Made by a program: the position numbers and the translations under genes. From Rosa chinensis (taxonomy: Eukaryota; Streptophyta; Magnoliopsida; Rosales; Rosaceae): 64,000 nt of DNA. Positions 35,705 through 45,814 of this stretch are shown here, piece after piece. How positions within the stretch are numbered: the stretch's first letter is position 1; each line of letters starts with the position of its first letter. Below the pieces are notes generated by a model. That model saw only the letters and a program-made list of their open reading frames with translations, did not search any database and was not told the DNA's origin. The stretch covers positions 31,478,501-31,542,500 of the forward strand of contig NC_037090.1 of NCBI RefSeq assembly GCF_002994745.2, read 5' to 3'.

Positions 35705-36220
35705 TGTTGATGCCTAAAAGTCCAGCGGTAGCTGGACCCTAGCTAACGTTGATCCGGTGGGCGGATCGATACTTGTGTTGTTCTCGAAGCTACCGTCACC
35801 TGTCAAATGAAATACAATGGGCGTCAGAGGGAGACCGCGCCGGGCGGTCTTCTGCTCTCCGATGCCTAAGTTAGTCAATGTATTTGTGTTGACACAGTAA
35901 CAGTAGGTAAGTATTGAATGCGTCATTAATGAGGAGAGAGGAGAGAACCTTTTATAGGTGAGGAAGAGGTTGATCTTCTCTTTGTTTTCGATGTGGGACT
36001 GATATACTTCAGTTCCCAGTTTCAGAAGCTTCTGATGCCAATTTGGCGTGGCGCGTGGCGGCGCGTCGACGGTGATCTGGAGATGGTCCGACGCTGAGGC
36101 TGTAGCCTGCCTGGCGGTGTGCCTGCGTGTCATTCCTTTAGTTGGAATTAGTACCTTCGGTGGTACAATGAGCGTGGCCCATTATAGCTAATTATGTTTG
36201 CAAATGTACATGTATGTACA
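35705..36220 (-). repeat. 5' LTR of the Tat-lineage element
   Basis: It is 516 bp and nearly identical to 24704-25219. The TATA box is at 35948-35957. ATGGT follows directly at 36221-36225. Confidence 0.9.
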
Positions 36221-39200
36221 ATGGTCTACCCATCCTTCGACCCATTCCAGTCCTCCGAAAGACTCCTGGAGATTTCAACAGTTGGGGCGTGCATCTGCAC
36301 AAGGCCAAAATAGGTTTCTGGCCCACCATTAGCGCGGCGGAGATCTCCTGGTATGGCGAAGCACAAGTGCGAGATCTGGCTCACTGGAACGCGGCGGGTA
36401 TTACCCACACCACCGATCTGTGTTTTCACCTTCCGCGCGGTGGCAATCGCTCACCGTTGGCTGCTATTCTTTGCTTCTGGAACACCGCCAACAACACCTT
36501 TGACTTCCGATTCTGCCAGATGAGCATCACATTGTTAGATGTCCTCACCATCACTGGTCTACCCATCGACGGTGAGCCCTATGTGCATGGTCAATTTGAC
36601 TCTGTCACATTCACTTCGACAATGACTCAAACCGGCCGCGGCTCCTATAATGGTTCCTACCCACGATGGCTGACCCATTACCGCAAACAGCACAATATGA
36701 CTGATGGAATTGCCTTCCTAGAGTACTGGCTCTGCAAATTCATTTTCTGCACTTCTTCTAACAAGCCCACTGGTCCTTGGACTTTTCTGGCCACGGCACT
36801 CTATAACGACCGCTGCGTAGGACTTGGACAACCAGTACTAGGCGCTCTCTATCGCACTCTATACCAAGCGACCATGCACCTTTTTGAGACCGGCTTTTCT
36901 TACCCCTTTTGGATCATCGACTTCTGGATTCAAATTTATTTTCCGCATTTCCGTCGAGAAGACATTCCACCGCTTCCACCGGTTGACGAGCTTCTTGGTC
37001 AAGGGCTCTGCCGTGAGGCAAGGTACACATCCCCGCCCTATTCTGAATGTTTCTCATATTTGTACCTCCTGGACGAGATGTCATACTTGGATTTAGTGCT
37101 TAGTAAAAGATTCCCGCCCCTGCTTGAACATGGGTTCCTTCTTGGGGACCCTAATTATAGCGATCGCATGCGCTTGGCCTTCCATCGCACGGTCTCCTGC
37201 ACAGATATCAGGCTCCCGACTAATGAACTCAATTACGAGCTTTATGCCCCTAATCACTTCACTCGCCAACTCGGCCTGATTCAGTTAGTGCCATTTCCCT
37301 TCTATGATGCTTGGAACTACAACACTTCCTAGCGCTGAATTAGCCCCACATCCGGGCCTCCACCAGCCCAAATCATGCTTGCACTGGTCAACCTCCCTAA
37401 TTGGGCTAACGAAATCGCTCCCGTCGATAGGGTCACTGAGCACTACGAGCATTGGTGGTCAGAAGTCTCTGTTAACTATTGGAAGCAACAGGATGATGAG
37501 CTCTTCGCGACCCTCTTCCAAGACTTGAGGTATCCCTATGAAGCTAATACTGAGTTGCTTGCTCGCTTCCCTGAGGATGAAGCACAACCTCCACAACATG
37601 TGCCGGCTCCGCAACCAGCTCGAGCCCCGCGTCTTGCTCAAGCTTGAATCGTAATCCGTGAGCCTTCTCAAGAAGTAATTTCCTTAGCATGTTCTCCATT
37701 CTTCTCCTTCCATTTTCACTCTTTTATCCCTTTAACCCATATTTTATTGCAGCGGAGAAGTATGCTGCTTTCCGACAGTCAAGCATTTGATGCTACTCCG
37801 GCCACTGGTCAGGCCGCGAAACAAAAAGCAATAGTAACGGAGCCTGAAGTCGAAGATTTTTCTGATGATGACGACCCACAGACAATAAGGAGTCCCTCAT
37901 AGAGCCTATTATCTTGATGTTCTCTTTCAAAACCTAATCAGACTCCCTCAATCTTAATAGATTGCCGCCACTCTAGCCCGCAAGCGCAGTCGCTCCGACC
38001 CCCGAACCGATCCCTGGGTGGAAGATGAACCACTCGCTGATCGACTGGTAATACATACTTAAAGCGAACACTGAAACCTTCATTTTATCCTTATGTCTGA
38101 ACCCATAACGCTTCTCACTTGCAGGTTCTTCACATATCCACAGGCTCCTCAAGTCAAATTGGGGAAGGATCGTCCACTGCTAGCGGAGGAGCAACCTCTT
38201 CGCAAGCCCAAGCGCCACCTGATTCGACCAACCCTCCACCTCCTATCAATGTCGCGCATGATTCGCAAATGGCTCTGGTGCCAATACAAATTCTAAATGA
38301 TAGTTCACCTGAGGCTGAAGAAAGAATGCCTCCTCCTGATACCCCTAGCGAGCAACCAGCTACTGTTACTATCCTAGAGCAAGTATGCCCTGATTCAGTT
38401 CCAGACACCGTCGAGATTGCCCAGGAACAAATGGCAACAGAAATTCCCATCCTACTCAGTGCTTCAAGAACTCCCCGCGAGCCAATTGATGAAGACGTAC
38501 ATTTTCTCATAACCACCTCTATTCTGACTCCTGCCCTAATCCTTTTGACATTTTAACGTCTTTTTAGGATCAGAACCTTGCCCCAAATGAGGAGGTGGCT
38601 GTCGCTACCGAGGAGATAGCTGGCGAAAATCCTGCTGAGCCAGATGGCAGACACTTGGCTGACCAAGAACCTGCCCCCCACGCCCTCTAAGTACTTGAAG
38701 CAGAGGAAGGAGCGAACCCCAAGCCACTGCCCGAGGCAGCTCATGTCGTTGTCCCCACTCCACAATAAGTGCTTCCTTCCAGACTAGAGTGGTTGGCTCG
38801 CGCGCTTGAAGTAACTCCACCTGGGGTTGTAGATGACGCTAGAGAAGGCCTTCACCGTCTCCTGGGTACTGACATTCTGACACCTGGCGCGCCCACGCAG
38901 GCCTTAGAGTATCTCGGAGTACTTCTTCGTGAGGGTGCCATCACTGAAGCCCAGTTTTGCGATATAGATAAGCTGTTAGATGATCTTCCAAGGTGGCTTC
39001 ATGAGAAAACGGCCGCGACGGCGCAGGTTAGGCAGGCCCAGGCCCATTATCAGGCCCTTGCCCAACAGATGGACTCTCTGGCGACTCCCTAGGTGAGCGG
39101 GCCATCCTTATTAGAGATTTGAGGCTCATGCAAAATCATCTTCGATCCCAGATTCAGGACCTTCAGGCCCAACTAACAGCTGTGACGGCCAGGCTAGCCC

Positions 39201-39367
39201 ATGAGGAACCTCAACTGGAGCAACCCTTAGCCGCTTCTGAGAGGCTGTCTCAAGACCTGGCCCAAGCTCGCGGAGCAGCCCAACAAGTCGAACAAGCTGC
39301 TGTTGATGCTGGCTTTCATCTAGACGAACATTTTCTCCGCCTAACTTACGCAGGCCGGGGTCTTTAG

Positions 39368-40577
39368 GCCTCTAGTGTTAAGCCCATTATTTTGTATGAA
39401 CAATATTAATATTAATAGTATTTAGTCGGCCCACTTTGCTATCCCAGATTTCTCCTTTACTTTCACAGGCAACACAGTGTTTAATTTTGCTTTAACTGCA
39501 CATTAAGACGGTTTTTAAGAGATAACCTCGAAATGGAGCGGTTACCTCCTTGAAGACCGTTCCGTTACCCACGCGTCTTCAATTTTCCTTCATTTCTGAG
39601 TTCATAGCATTCAATTCTCTTGATGACTCTATTTATGGCATTGAATCTACTTCAACTGTCCATCAAACGGCTGAGGCCACTGAGGTTGGCCCTATAAATA
39701 TTTGTACTTGTGGAAGTAAAAATACACGCAACCATGCCTTACCCAGAAATAGCTTTGCAAGCCCTACTTCTCTTCCTTCTATTTCTGAAATCTTCTCCTC
39801 ACAATCTCGCTCTCAGCCTCTAGATCTTAGGCTTTATCCCTTAATCTCAATTCCTGGGTAGGCCTTATGGCCTAATCTCAGGTCCAGCCGCATGTCTTTG
39901 GCCTTAGAAAGTCTGGATGGGATTCACCGGTTTTAGTTAGGCTTAAGAACATGCGGCACTCCTAACGAGAGATACCACATTCTGGAGAGTCCCTCTCCCT
40001 AGGTTCCCTAACGCGGAGCAAGCCGAAGAAGGGTGGGAGGCCACCCAAGGCGGTATGCTCTTCTTCGACGCCCTACCTCCTGAACTTAAAGGATCGAACT
40101 TTCGTTTTGTCCCAAAGGGAGATGGGGCAACTGGGCTGCGCTCTCCTCTGATGACCACCTTCATCCCGGAGGATAATCAAATGGAAGGGTTGCGATAGAT
40201 TATTTACTTCCCTCTCCTTGCAATACAAATGATAGCAGCTGCAGCCAAGGTTCAAGAAGGGTGAAGAGAGGAAGAGTAAGAGCGACCGTCTCACTGCCCC
40301 CTTATGACGGAAAACTCAGAAGATCCAGAAACTCTTAGAAGATCTGAAATCTTGTGATTCTTAGCCACTTTTGGCTTTGTAATCCTGCAAATGTAACTTT
40401 TGCGAGTATATACTTGTATTGCTTTTGGCCGCAAAGCCATCTTATGAATAAAATCATATTTCTTTCGCTATTTCAATCTCCTATTATATAGTAAGGCCTC
40501 TGATACAGGCCATGTTAAACATGCTCATACCTTTAACACTTATTGTCAAAAGAATTGAAGAAATTTGAAAAAGTAAA
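39368..40577 (+). other. 3' region of the antisense gene with polyadenylation signal
   Basis: There is no conserved domain. An open stretch near 39990-40197 encodes RFPNAEQAEEGWEATQGG and DALPPELKGSNFRFVPKGDG, which I do not recognise. AATAAA at 40447-40452 follows a T-rich, UTR-like stretch and would end the plus-strand transcript. It faces the sense transcript of the same element. Confidence 0.4.
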
Positions 40578-40784
40578 TTAAATATAATATGGAGGAAACA
40601 AAGAACACTTATTGTCTTCGTATTTTTCCGCGAAGCAGTCCTTATATTCCAACAATAAGTCAATGAGCCTTTGTTTCTCACTAAGCTCTAAATACGTGCT
40701 AATGGCCACTTCCATGGGCTCATCAATGGTTCCCAGATTGACATTTTCAGCAGGATCCCTCACCTTTGGAGGTGTGTCATCCAA
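40578..40784 (-). pseudogene. Remnant of the region preceding the reverse transcriptase, outer element
   Basis: The minus-strand product contains ENVNLGTIDEPMEVAIS, YLELSEKQRLIDLLLEY and KDCFAEKYED. This matches the linker just before the RT of Tat/Athila-type gypsy elements (usual wording FAWSYEDMPG). It stops there; no fingers or palm motifs follow. The RT was deleted, or is absent from this non-autonomous family. Confidence 0.65.
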
Positions 40785-40959
40785 TGTCGCTGGGGAGAGT
40801 TGAATTTCTACTCTATCCTCTTCATGATTGGAGAACTCCTCATTATCAATTTCTAAGGTTGCGACTCGATCATAGGCCTTTTTTCCACCAAGTACGAGGA
40901 TAGCCTTTCGTACAAAGAAGGGAAGGCCTCTATCCTTTCCTCTGGAAGGTTGTAATCCA

Positions 40960-41628
40960 TTAATGGTTCAAAGTATTGGGCACAGCGTGGCCGGGCCTTT
41001 CCAGGTCTTCTTTCGTGAGCGTGAGCCCCCACTGTGCCAATTCAGAGGTCGTCACCCCTGTGGGGCGGCCCTTATTGTCGATGCCACTGACCTGCAATAG
41101 AGCGATTGGCTCTAAGTAGTACCTGGCATCTACATAATTTGCAGACACATGGAATGGGCGAGGATCAGCTTTAATCACCTCAGCCTTATCAGTAACCCTA
41201 TTCCACATAATCAGTTCCTGGTAGAGGGTAGACGGAACACAATAGCTCCGGTGAATCCAATCCAGGCCTAGAATGGCGTTGTAGACTGCGTAACAATCTG
41301 TAACAAAGAAAGCATAAACCCCCTCTGCAGGGCCGACCTTGATATGTAGGAACAAAAGGCCCAACGTCTTAGTTACAGTCCCCGCGAAGTTCTTAAGCAT
41401 GAAGGACGTGAACTGTATCTTCTCTTTCTTGATTCCAAGCAGTTGCATGGTCCTTGTAGTAATGACATTAACAGCAGCTCCGGTAATGACCATGATTTTG
41501 CTAACCTTGGTGCCGCCAATCTCGACCGTGATATACAAAGGCTGCATGTGCTGAACCATAGCAGGGGTGGGTCTTGTAAAGATCATGAAGAACTCTTTGC
41601 TATTGGCATCCTCAGTTTCAAGGAACAC
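40960..41628 (-). pseudogene. Aspartic-protease-like domain lacking the catalytic Asp, outer element
   Basis: The frame contains PLYITVEIGG, then KIMVITGAAVNVIT, where retropepsins have D-[ST]-G-[AS]. The codon for the catalytic Asp reads ATT (Ile). Downstream are FAGTVTKTLGLLFL (flap-like), FFVTDCYAVYNAILGLDWIH (the conserved YNAILGRxWLH-type motif) and a C-terminal tail. Without the Asp it should not cleave Gag. Whether the change is recent decay or family-wide needs other copies. Confidence 0.7.
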
Positions 41629-41856
41629 CGCCTCTTCTACCCGTATTGTTGCTGCTGAGGTAATCTGCAGAGGCTGTTCGCCACCTTCCTCAATTTCTAC
41701 ACACTCCTACGCGGCGACTGGCAAAGCATATTTTGTGGGGAGCACATAAACCATGTTGTAGGAGGTGTCAACCATTTTCGTCTTGTCCATGTCATCTTCA
41801 AGGTTGAGCTTGGGTTCATACACTGAGATTTCAGGGTTGAACTGTCTAGCCACCAA

Positions 41857-44800
41857 CTATTCCTCCGTGGAGGGCGTCTTTTCCTCTTGCATGTGTTCTA
41901 GTATCGCGGTGACTTGCCTTGGTGGGTCCGAGTTTGGTTTCTCTGCTATGACCTGTTTAGAGGGCGCGACCACTAGACTTTGAACTTTCTTGGGTCTCCA
42001 CTGTAAGGTATCTGAAGTTTTGTCCTTGCCCCCCAGTCTCTCAAAAACCGAGGACTTGGTTTCAGGCTCCTCGCGAAACAACCTGCGCCTGACACATGGC
42101 TGCCTAGTTGGCGAGTTTTCCTTCCTAGCTGGCGAAGGTGTCCTTTCTTTAGTGATCCTGCAGAAAACACTATGCTTAGATGCCCCTGACTCCGAGCTTG
42201 CTTGCTTTTGAAAGCTGCGGGGAGCCACCAATGGCTTAGCAGCTAGTGCCTCCATCTCCTTTTGATATTGTTTAGGAGATTTGACCAATTGCGAAGGCTT
42301 GATCAGGCCCTGATCCAGAGCCTCTAGTGTTCGTTTGGCCTCTCCAAACCTGCGTTGTAGCTTCTTTTTCTTGGAAGGACTGATTTCTACCGCTTTCCCC
42401 TTCTCTCTGGTATACCACTTGCCTTCCTTGATGGAGGAGGTTGAAGAAGGCGGTATATAGGGTCTGGTCACGACGTCCTTGTGCTCGCTCCCACCCTTTC
42501 CATCTTGTTTCTGTTCGGCTGCGGCCGCTTGCAACTTCCTGAACAGGTTGAAATTCTTTGGAGATGGCGTTGACTCGATCCTGTCTCTGGATTTTAGGTT
42601 GGAAGGTTGATAATTTCGTGATGGCGAAGCCCACTTGACTGGTGGGAAAGAGCCAAAGCGAAATTTCTGCTCGACCTCTTCATGTGACACTTGGATGCCA
42701 CATTCCTCTTTGCATCGCGAGCATAGGACCACTATGAGGCTTCGCTGATAGGCTTGGCCTTCTTCTTTGCTGGAACCTCATCCTTATTTTCTTCTTGACC
42801 CCTTGTAGTCAAATCTAGGGTTGGTTTCTCTAGTTCTTCTTGGTCCAATTCACATCGACCATATTGACCCCGGTGTCGAGAAAAGGGTTCTGGTCTACTA
42901 AGGCTGCCGTGGTGGTCGGAGCTTCCACCTGCAAACTACCGTTATTAAGCCATACTTGAATCTGGTCTGTCAACTTCACACAATCAGCTGTGTTATGATT
43001 CCACAAATTGTGAAATTTGCAGTACTTTTTTCCTTTCAGCTGATCTGGTCGAGGGAATGGTCCAAAGTCTATCTTCACCGTCTTTGCGGCTATCATCTCA
43101 TCTAAAATCTCATGTGCCTTATTGGCATCATATGTATATGTCACGAACTCAGGCTTGGTGAAGGCTACGGACTTGAGTTTGACTGGTTCCTTAGTTATTT
43201 TCAATTGTTTCAAGGCCGAGTTCTTTCTTCCAATCAACTCAAATGTAGAGACCTCGTTATCTTCTTCTTCATCCTCTTCCTGGAAAACCTCTTCACCCCT
43301 GTGGTAGTAGGGATCGTAGGTGGCAAGCTGGTAGTTCACTGCAGTCACTATACTGTGCTTTCCTGGAATATAGGTCCCCTTAGATGCATTCTTCCTAGCA
43401 TCTGTTTATCTAAGGAGGTGCTCAAAGATGCCTACCTCAATGATAAGGTCTCCTATTGATTGGATCATGCTACCATGCTGCTTCTTTTGCTGACGTGGCT
43501 CTAAGCCCTTAATTGCCAACTTAACCAGCTCTCTTTCTAGCAGGATCATGTTTAGCTTCGCTTTCTGAATCTAAAACCTCTGAAGGTAAGCAACAGCAGA
43601 CTCAGTAGGTTGTTGTGCCATATGGGTAAGGAAAGCCAAGTCAACTTCAGGTTCTATCGCTTCGAAGGTTTCCCTAAAGAGTTTCTCCATTGTGGCCAAT
43701 TCTCGACGGACCCTGGCCGAAGTTGGGAGAACCAGGTGAAGGCAGCGCCTGATAAAGAAGTGCCAAAGTTCTTGCACTTAAGACTGTCATTATTCTGGTA
43801 CTGGCCGCACTGCACCTTGAACCTAGCCAAATGGGTTGCCGCATTCTCGGTATCTTTCCCTGAAAAAGTAGAAAATATGATATTTTTATAGCCTCTGGGG
43901 AAAGGCACAAGCATTATGTGTGCCGGAAAGGTCCCCTTATACACCTCATCCAGGTGGGCCCTAGGGTTAGCCAACCTGATCATCTCCTCAGCCTCTTCGC
44001 GTCTCACATAATCTGGACCAGGAGGATGAGGTGCAGCCACAGTCTGGCGAGTAGTCTGCAGGGGTACGGCCTAGCTAGCAGTCGTTGTTCCTTCCCCAAG
44101 GCGAATTGTCCAGGGAATAGTAGACTACTGAAGGGTCATAGCTGGTGCGGTCACATCCTTTACTAGAGCCATTATCTTGATTGGATTGCCTGCCTAGTCA
44201 ATGCCATAGTAATTTCGTAGGAGTTCTTCGTACACATTCTCTGCTCCATCACTGACGTGTTGAGTAAACACAACAGGATCAAACAGAGTGCCTTCACCGA
44301 CTTTCAGAATTCTACCCTTCTGCGCAGCTAGTGGAGTGGTCTTGTTACCGCCAATTACTAGGGCTTTTTCCTTGTTCTTAGCTGACGCGGTAGTAGTAGT
44401 TGAGGAAGGCGTTGCAGTGCTGCTGCTAGCCTCCTTCCGAGCATTCGGTCGTATGTATTTGCCAATGCTTGAGGGTTGGCCAAGTGAACCGAGAATGGCA
44501 TTAGGATCTCCCAGAGCTTTATTCAGAACTTCTTTAGCTTGGTCCAATTATGCCTTGTGCATGGCAACCTGGGTCGCGAGATTGGATCCATCATTTCGGA
44601 TGGCCGCGACGTCAGTGGCTATGTGTTTGCTCGCGGCTAACAGCTAGCTCATCATGGTTTTTCTGTATTTTTTGGTTCATGCCATCCAATCGCCCCTATG
44701 TTTGTTGTGCCCCCAGCTCTAGGCTGTTGATCGAAATTGTGAACTCATTGAGTGGTCGACGGTCCTCCGTGATGGCTCTTTTCATTTTCTCATGGTATGC

Positions 44801-45043
44801 GGTAGAATTCTTTTAAAGGATATCAAGCCCCTCTTCTATGCTCAAATTCTCTGGAACGGGAATAGGCACAAAGTCATCAGTCGTACCCGCGTCCTTGACT
44901 ACCTGGGTAGCATTAGACGCGTTGCCAGCTTTGTTAGGCTGGATAGTAGGGATGTTGTCACCCTCAGTAACGAGCTGGGGAATTCCACCCTGTTCAGTTG
45001 ACATATCGGATGATTGCAGATTGAGTGAGAACCCTTGAGTCAC
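41857..45043 (-). pseudogene. gag of the outer element, fragmented
   Basis: Open pieces follow each other on the minus strand: 45043-44813 (starts MTQGFSLNLQ), 44547-44194, 44040-43654, 43777-43571, 43348-42830 and 42732-41857. The capsid-like core is in the third and fourth: PFPRGYKN, FSGKDTENAATHLARFKVQC, GAAFTWFSQL, METLFRETF-like MEKLFRETF, ESAVAYLQRF. A CCHC-like KYCKFHNLWNHNTADC lies in the fifth. The last piece is a basic, Ser/Pro-rich extension. Frameshifts and stops separate the pieces, so no full-length Gag can be made from this copy. Confidence 0.7.
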
Positions 45044-45189
45044 TTGTTCGTCAGAAAGACCACGACAGTCTGCACGAGAGTGCGGCCTGTAACTGGAGGT
45101 CTTGTGTTTTGGGCAGTTAACATAAACCTTTTGGTAAGGGTTTGAGCTTGACTTCCCAATGGTTGCGATCGCAAAGAAACTCTATGCAT

Positions 45190-45207
45190 GTCCCACTGGG
45201 CGTGCCA
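45190..45207 (-). promoter_or_regulatory. Primer-binding site of the outer element
   Basis: The minus-strand reading is TGGCACGCCCAGTGGGAC, three bases from the LTR end. TGG at the start is the complement of a tRNA CCA tail. I cannot name the tRNA with certainty. Confidence 0.6.
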
Positions 45208-45210
45208 AAA

Positions 45211-45769
45211 TGTTTGGCTCCAAAACCAGTCTAGTTGCAAACAGTCTCTTTTGAGCGTGCGCGGGCGTGCTAGCATCGTGGGGTGCAGTCGTCGGGGAGT
45301 CCCTTGACCTGACTTCTTCTTAAACGCTATGGATGAGGAGAGCACCAACCTCGTCACAAAGTTCTTTTCTATGCCTTTCGGAAAAGGACTTCTTGCCTTA
45401 CGAATAAGGGCTTGTGGTGTGATCACTTCGCGTCACCGGATCGATACTCAACGTTGTAGGTTGAGCAGAGCAATCACCGCGAAGTTTGGAGAAAGCACAG
45501 GTTTGCTAAAGCGTATCTTTAGCTTTGCTGGGTTGCGAGGGCGTTACCCTTGCTTCACTGGTTTGCAACTAGGTTGCAGGTAGGTTTACCCCGAAGAGGC
45601 TTTGATAATCTAAGAGATTGATTGATTGAAGAGTTGTGTTTTTGTTTCGTCGACCTTGAAACCTGGTATTTATACCCTAGGATTTCGACTGTTCCTTGCC
45701 ATAGAAGGATTATTGATTGAAATTTCCTATTCAATCTCCACTACTTGATTCCAATAAGGGCTCGTTTTC
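45211..45769 (-). repeat. 5' LTR of the outer element, outer end deleted
   Basis: It matches 23545-24103 closely and stops in cgttttc. About 115-120 bp of the LTR are missing, and seven unmatched bases (aatttaa) lie before caag of the flank. Confidence 0.8.
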
Positions 45770-45790
45770 AATTTAACAAGTGATTTTTCA

Positions 45791-45809
45791 ATCCCCGGCA
45801 ACGGCGCCA
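45791..45809 (-). promoter_or_regulatory. Primer-binding site of the Athila-like element
   Basis: The minus-strand reading is TGGCGCCGTTGCCGGGGAT, the classic plant gypsy site, complementary to the 3' end of tRNA-Asp. Five bases separate it from the LTR at 45815. Confidence 0.8.
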
Positions 45810-45814
45810 AAAAT

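Larger units (their letters stand above)
24704..36220 (-). mobile_element. Tat-lineage Ty3/gypsy retrotransposon, young, nested in the PMD gene
   Basis: Two 516-bp LTRs (24704-25219 and 35705-36220) differ at three C/T positions in a hand count. The 5-bp duplication ATGGT lies at 24699-24703 and 36221-36225. The order on the minus strand is LTR, primer-binding site, Gag-protease, RT, RNase H, a second RNase H, integrase, a long 3' region, polypurine tract, LTR. A second (archaeal-type) RNase H between RNase H and integrase is characteristic of the Tat lineage. The 3' region carries an antisense, intron-containing gene. Gag-pol has five in-frame stops plus a small deletion, so this copy cannot move on its own. 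Confidence 0.9.
24497..39367 (+). pseudogene. Plant mobile domain (PMD) gene, antisense cargo of the outer element, broken
   Basis: The first segment (24497-24703) starts MAPPKKIIIDQEEE and ends at the target duplication of the nested element. The frame resumes at 36226 with LPILRPIPVLRKTP, then FNSWGVHLHK, YGEAQVRDLAHWNAAGI, ITLLDVLTITGLPIDGEPY and WLTHYRKQH. These resemble the aminotransferase-like plant mobile domain (PF10536 type). Stops interrupt the frame at 37330, 37336 and after ARAPRLAQA. Introns can be placed at about 37674-37753, before 38048-38125 and at 38498-38569. Later exons are acidic, then a coiled coil (38769-39092 and 39119-39367, with a frameshift between them). Two more TAA stops precede the coiled coil. 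PMD proteins such as MAIN/MAIL1 act in plant nuclei in silencing and genome stability; what the transposon forms do is not known to me. Confidence 0.75.
23545..45769 (-). mobile_element. Non-autonomous Ty3/gypsy-like element with antisense PMD gene (outer nested element)
   Basis: LTRs at 23545-24229 and 45211-45769 share about 93-94% of bases in a hand count (roughly 36 substitutions in 560 bp). Orientation is minus: a primer-binding site adjoins the right LTR and a polypurine tract adjoins the left one. Sense content is a decayed gag, a protease-like region lacking the catalytic Asp, and a short remnant preceding the RT, but no RT, RNase H or integrase. The opposite strand carries a spliced plant-mobile-domain gene. 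It sits in the leader of the Athila-like element. The left flank is ccaag and the right flank retains caag. An 11.5-kb younger element is nested inside. It would have needed a partner's polymerase and integrase. Confidence 0.8.
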
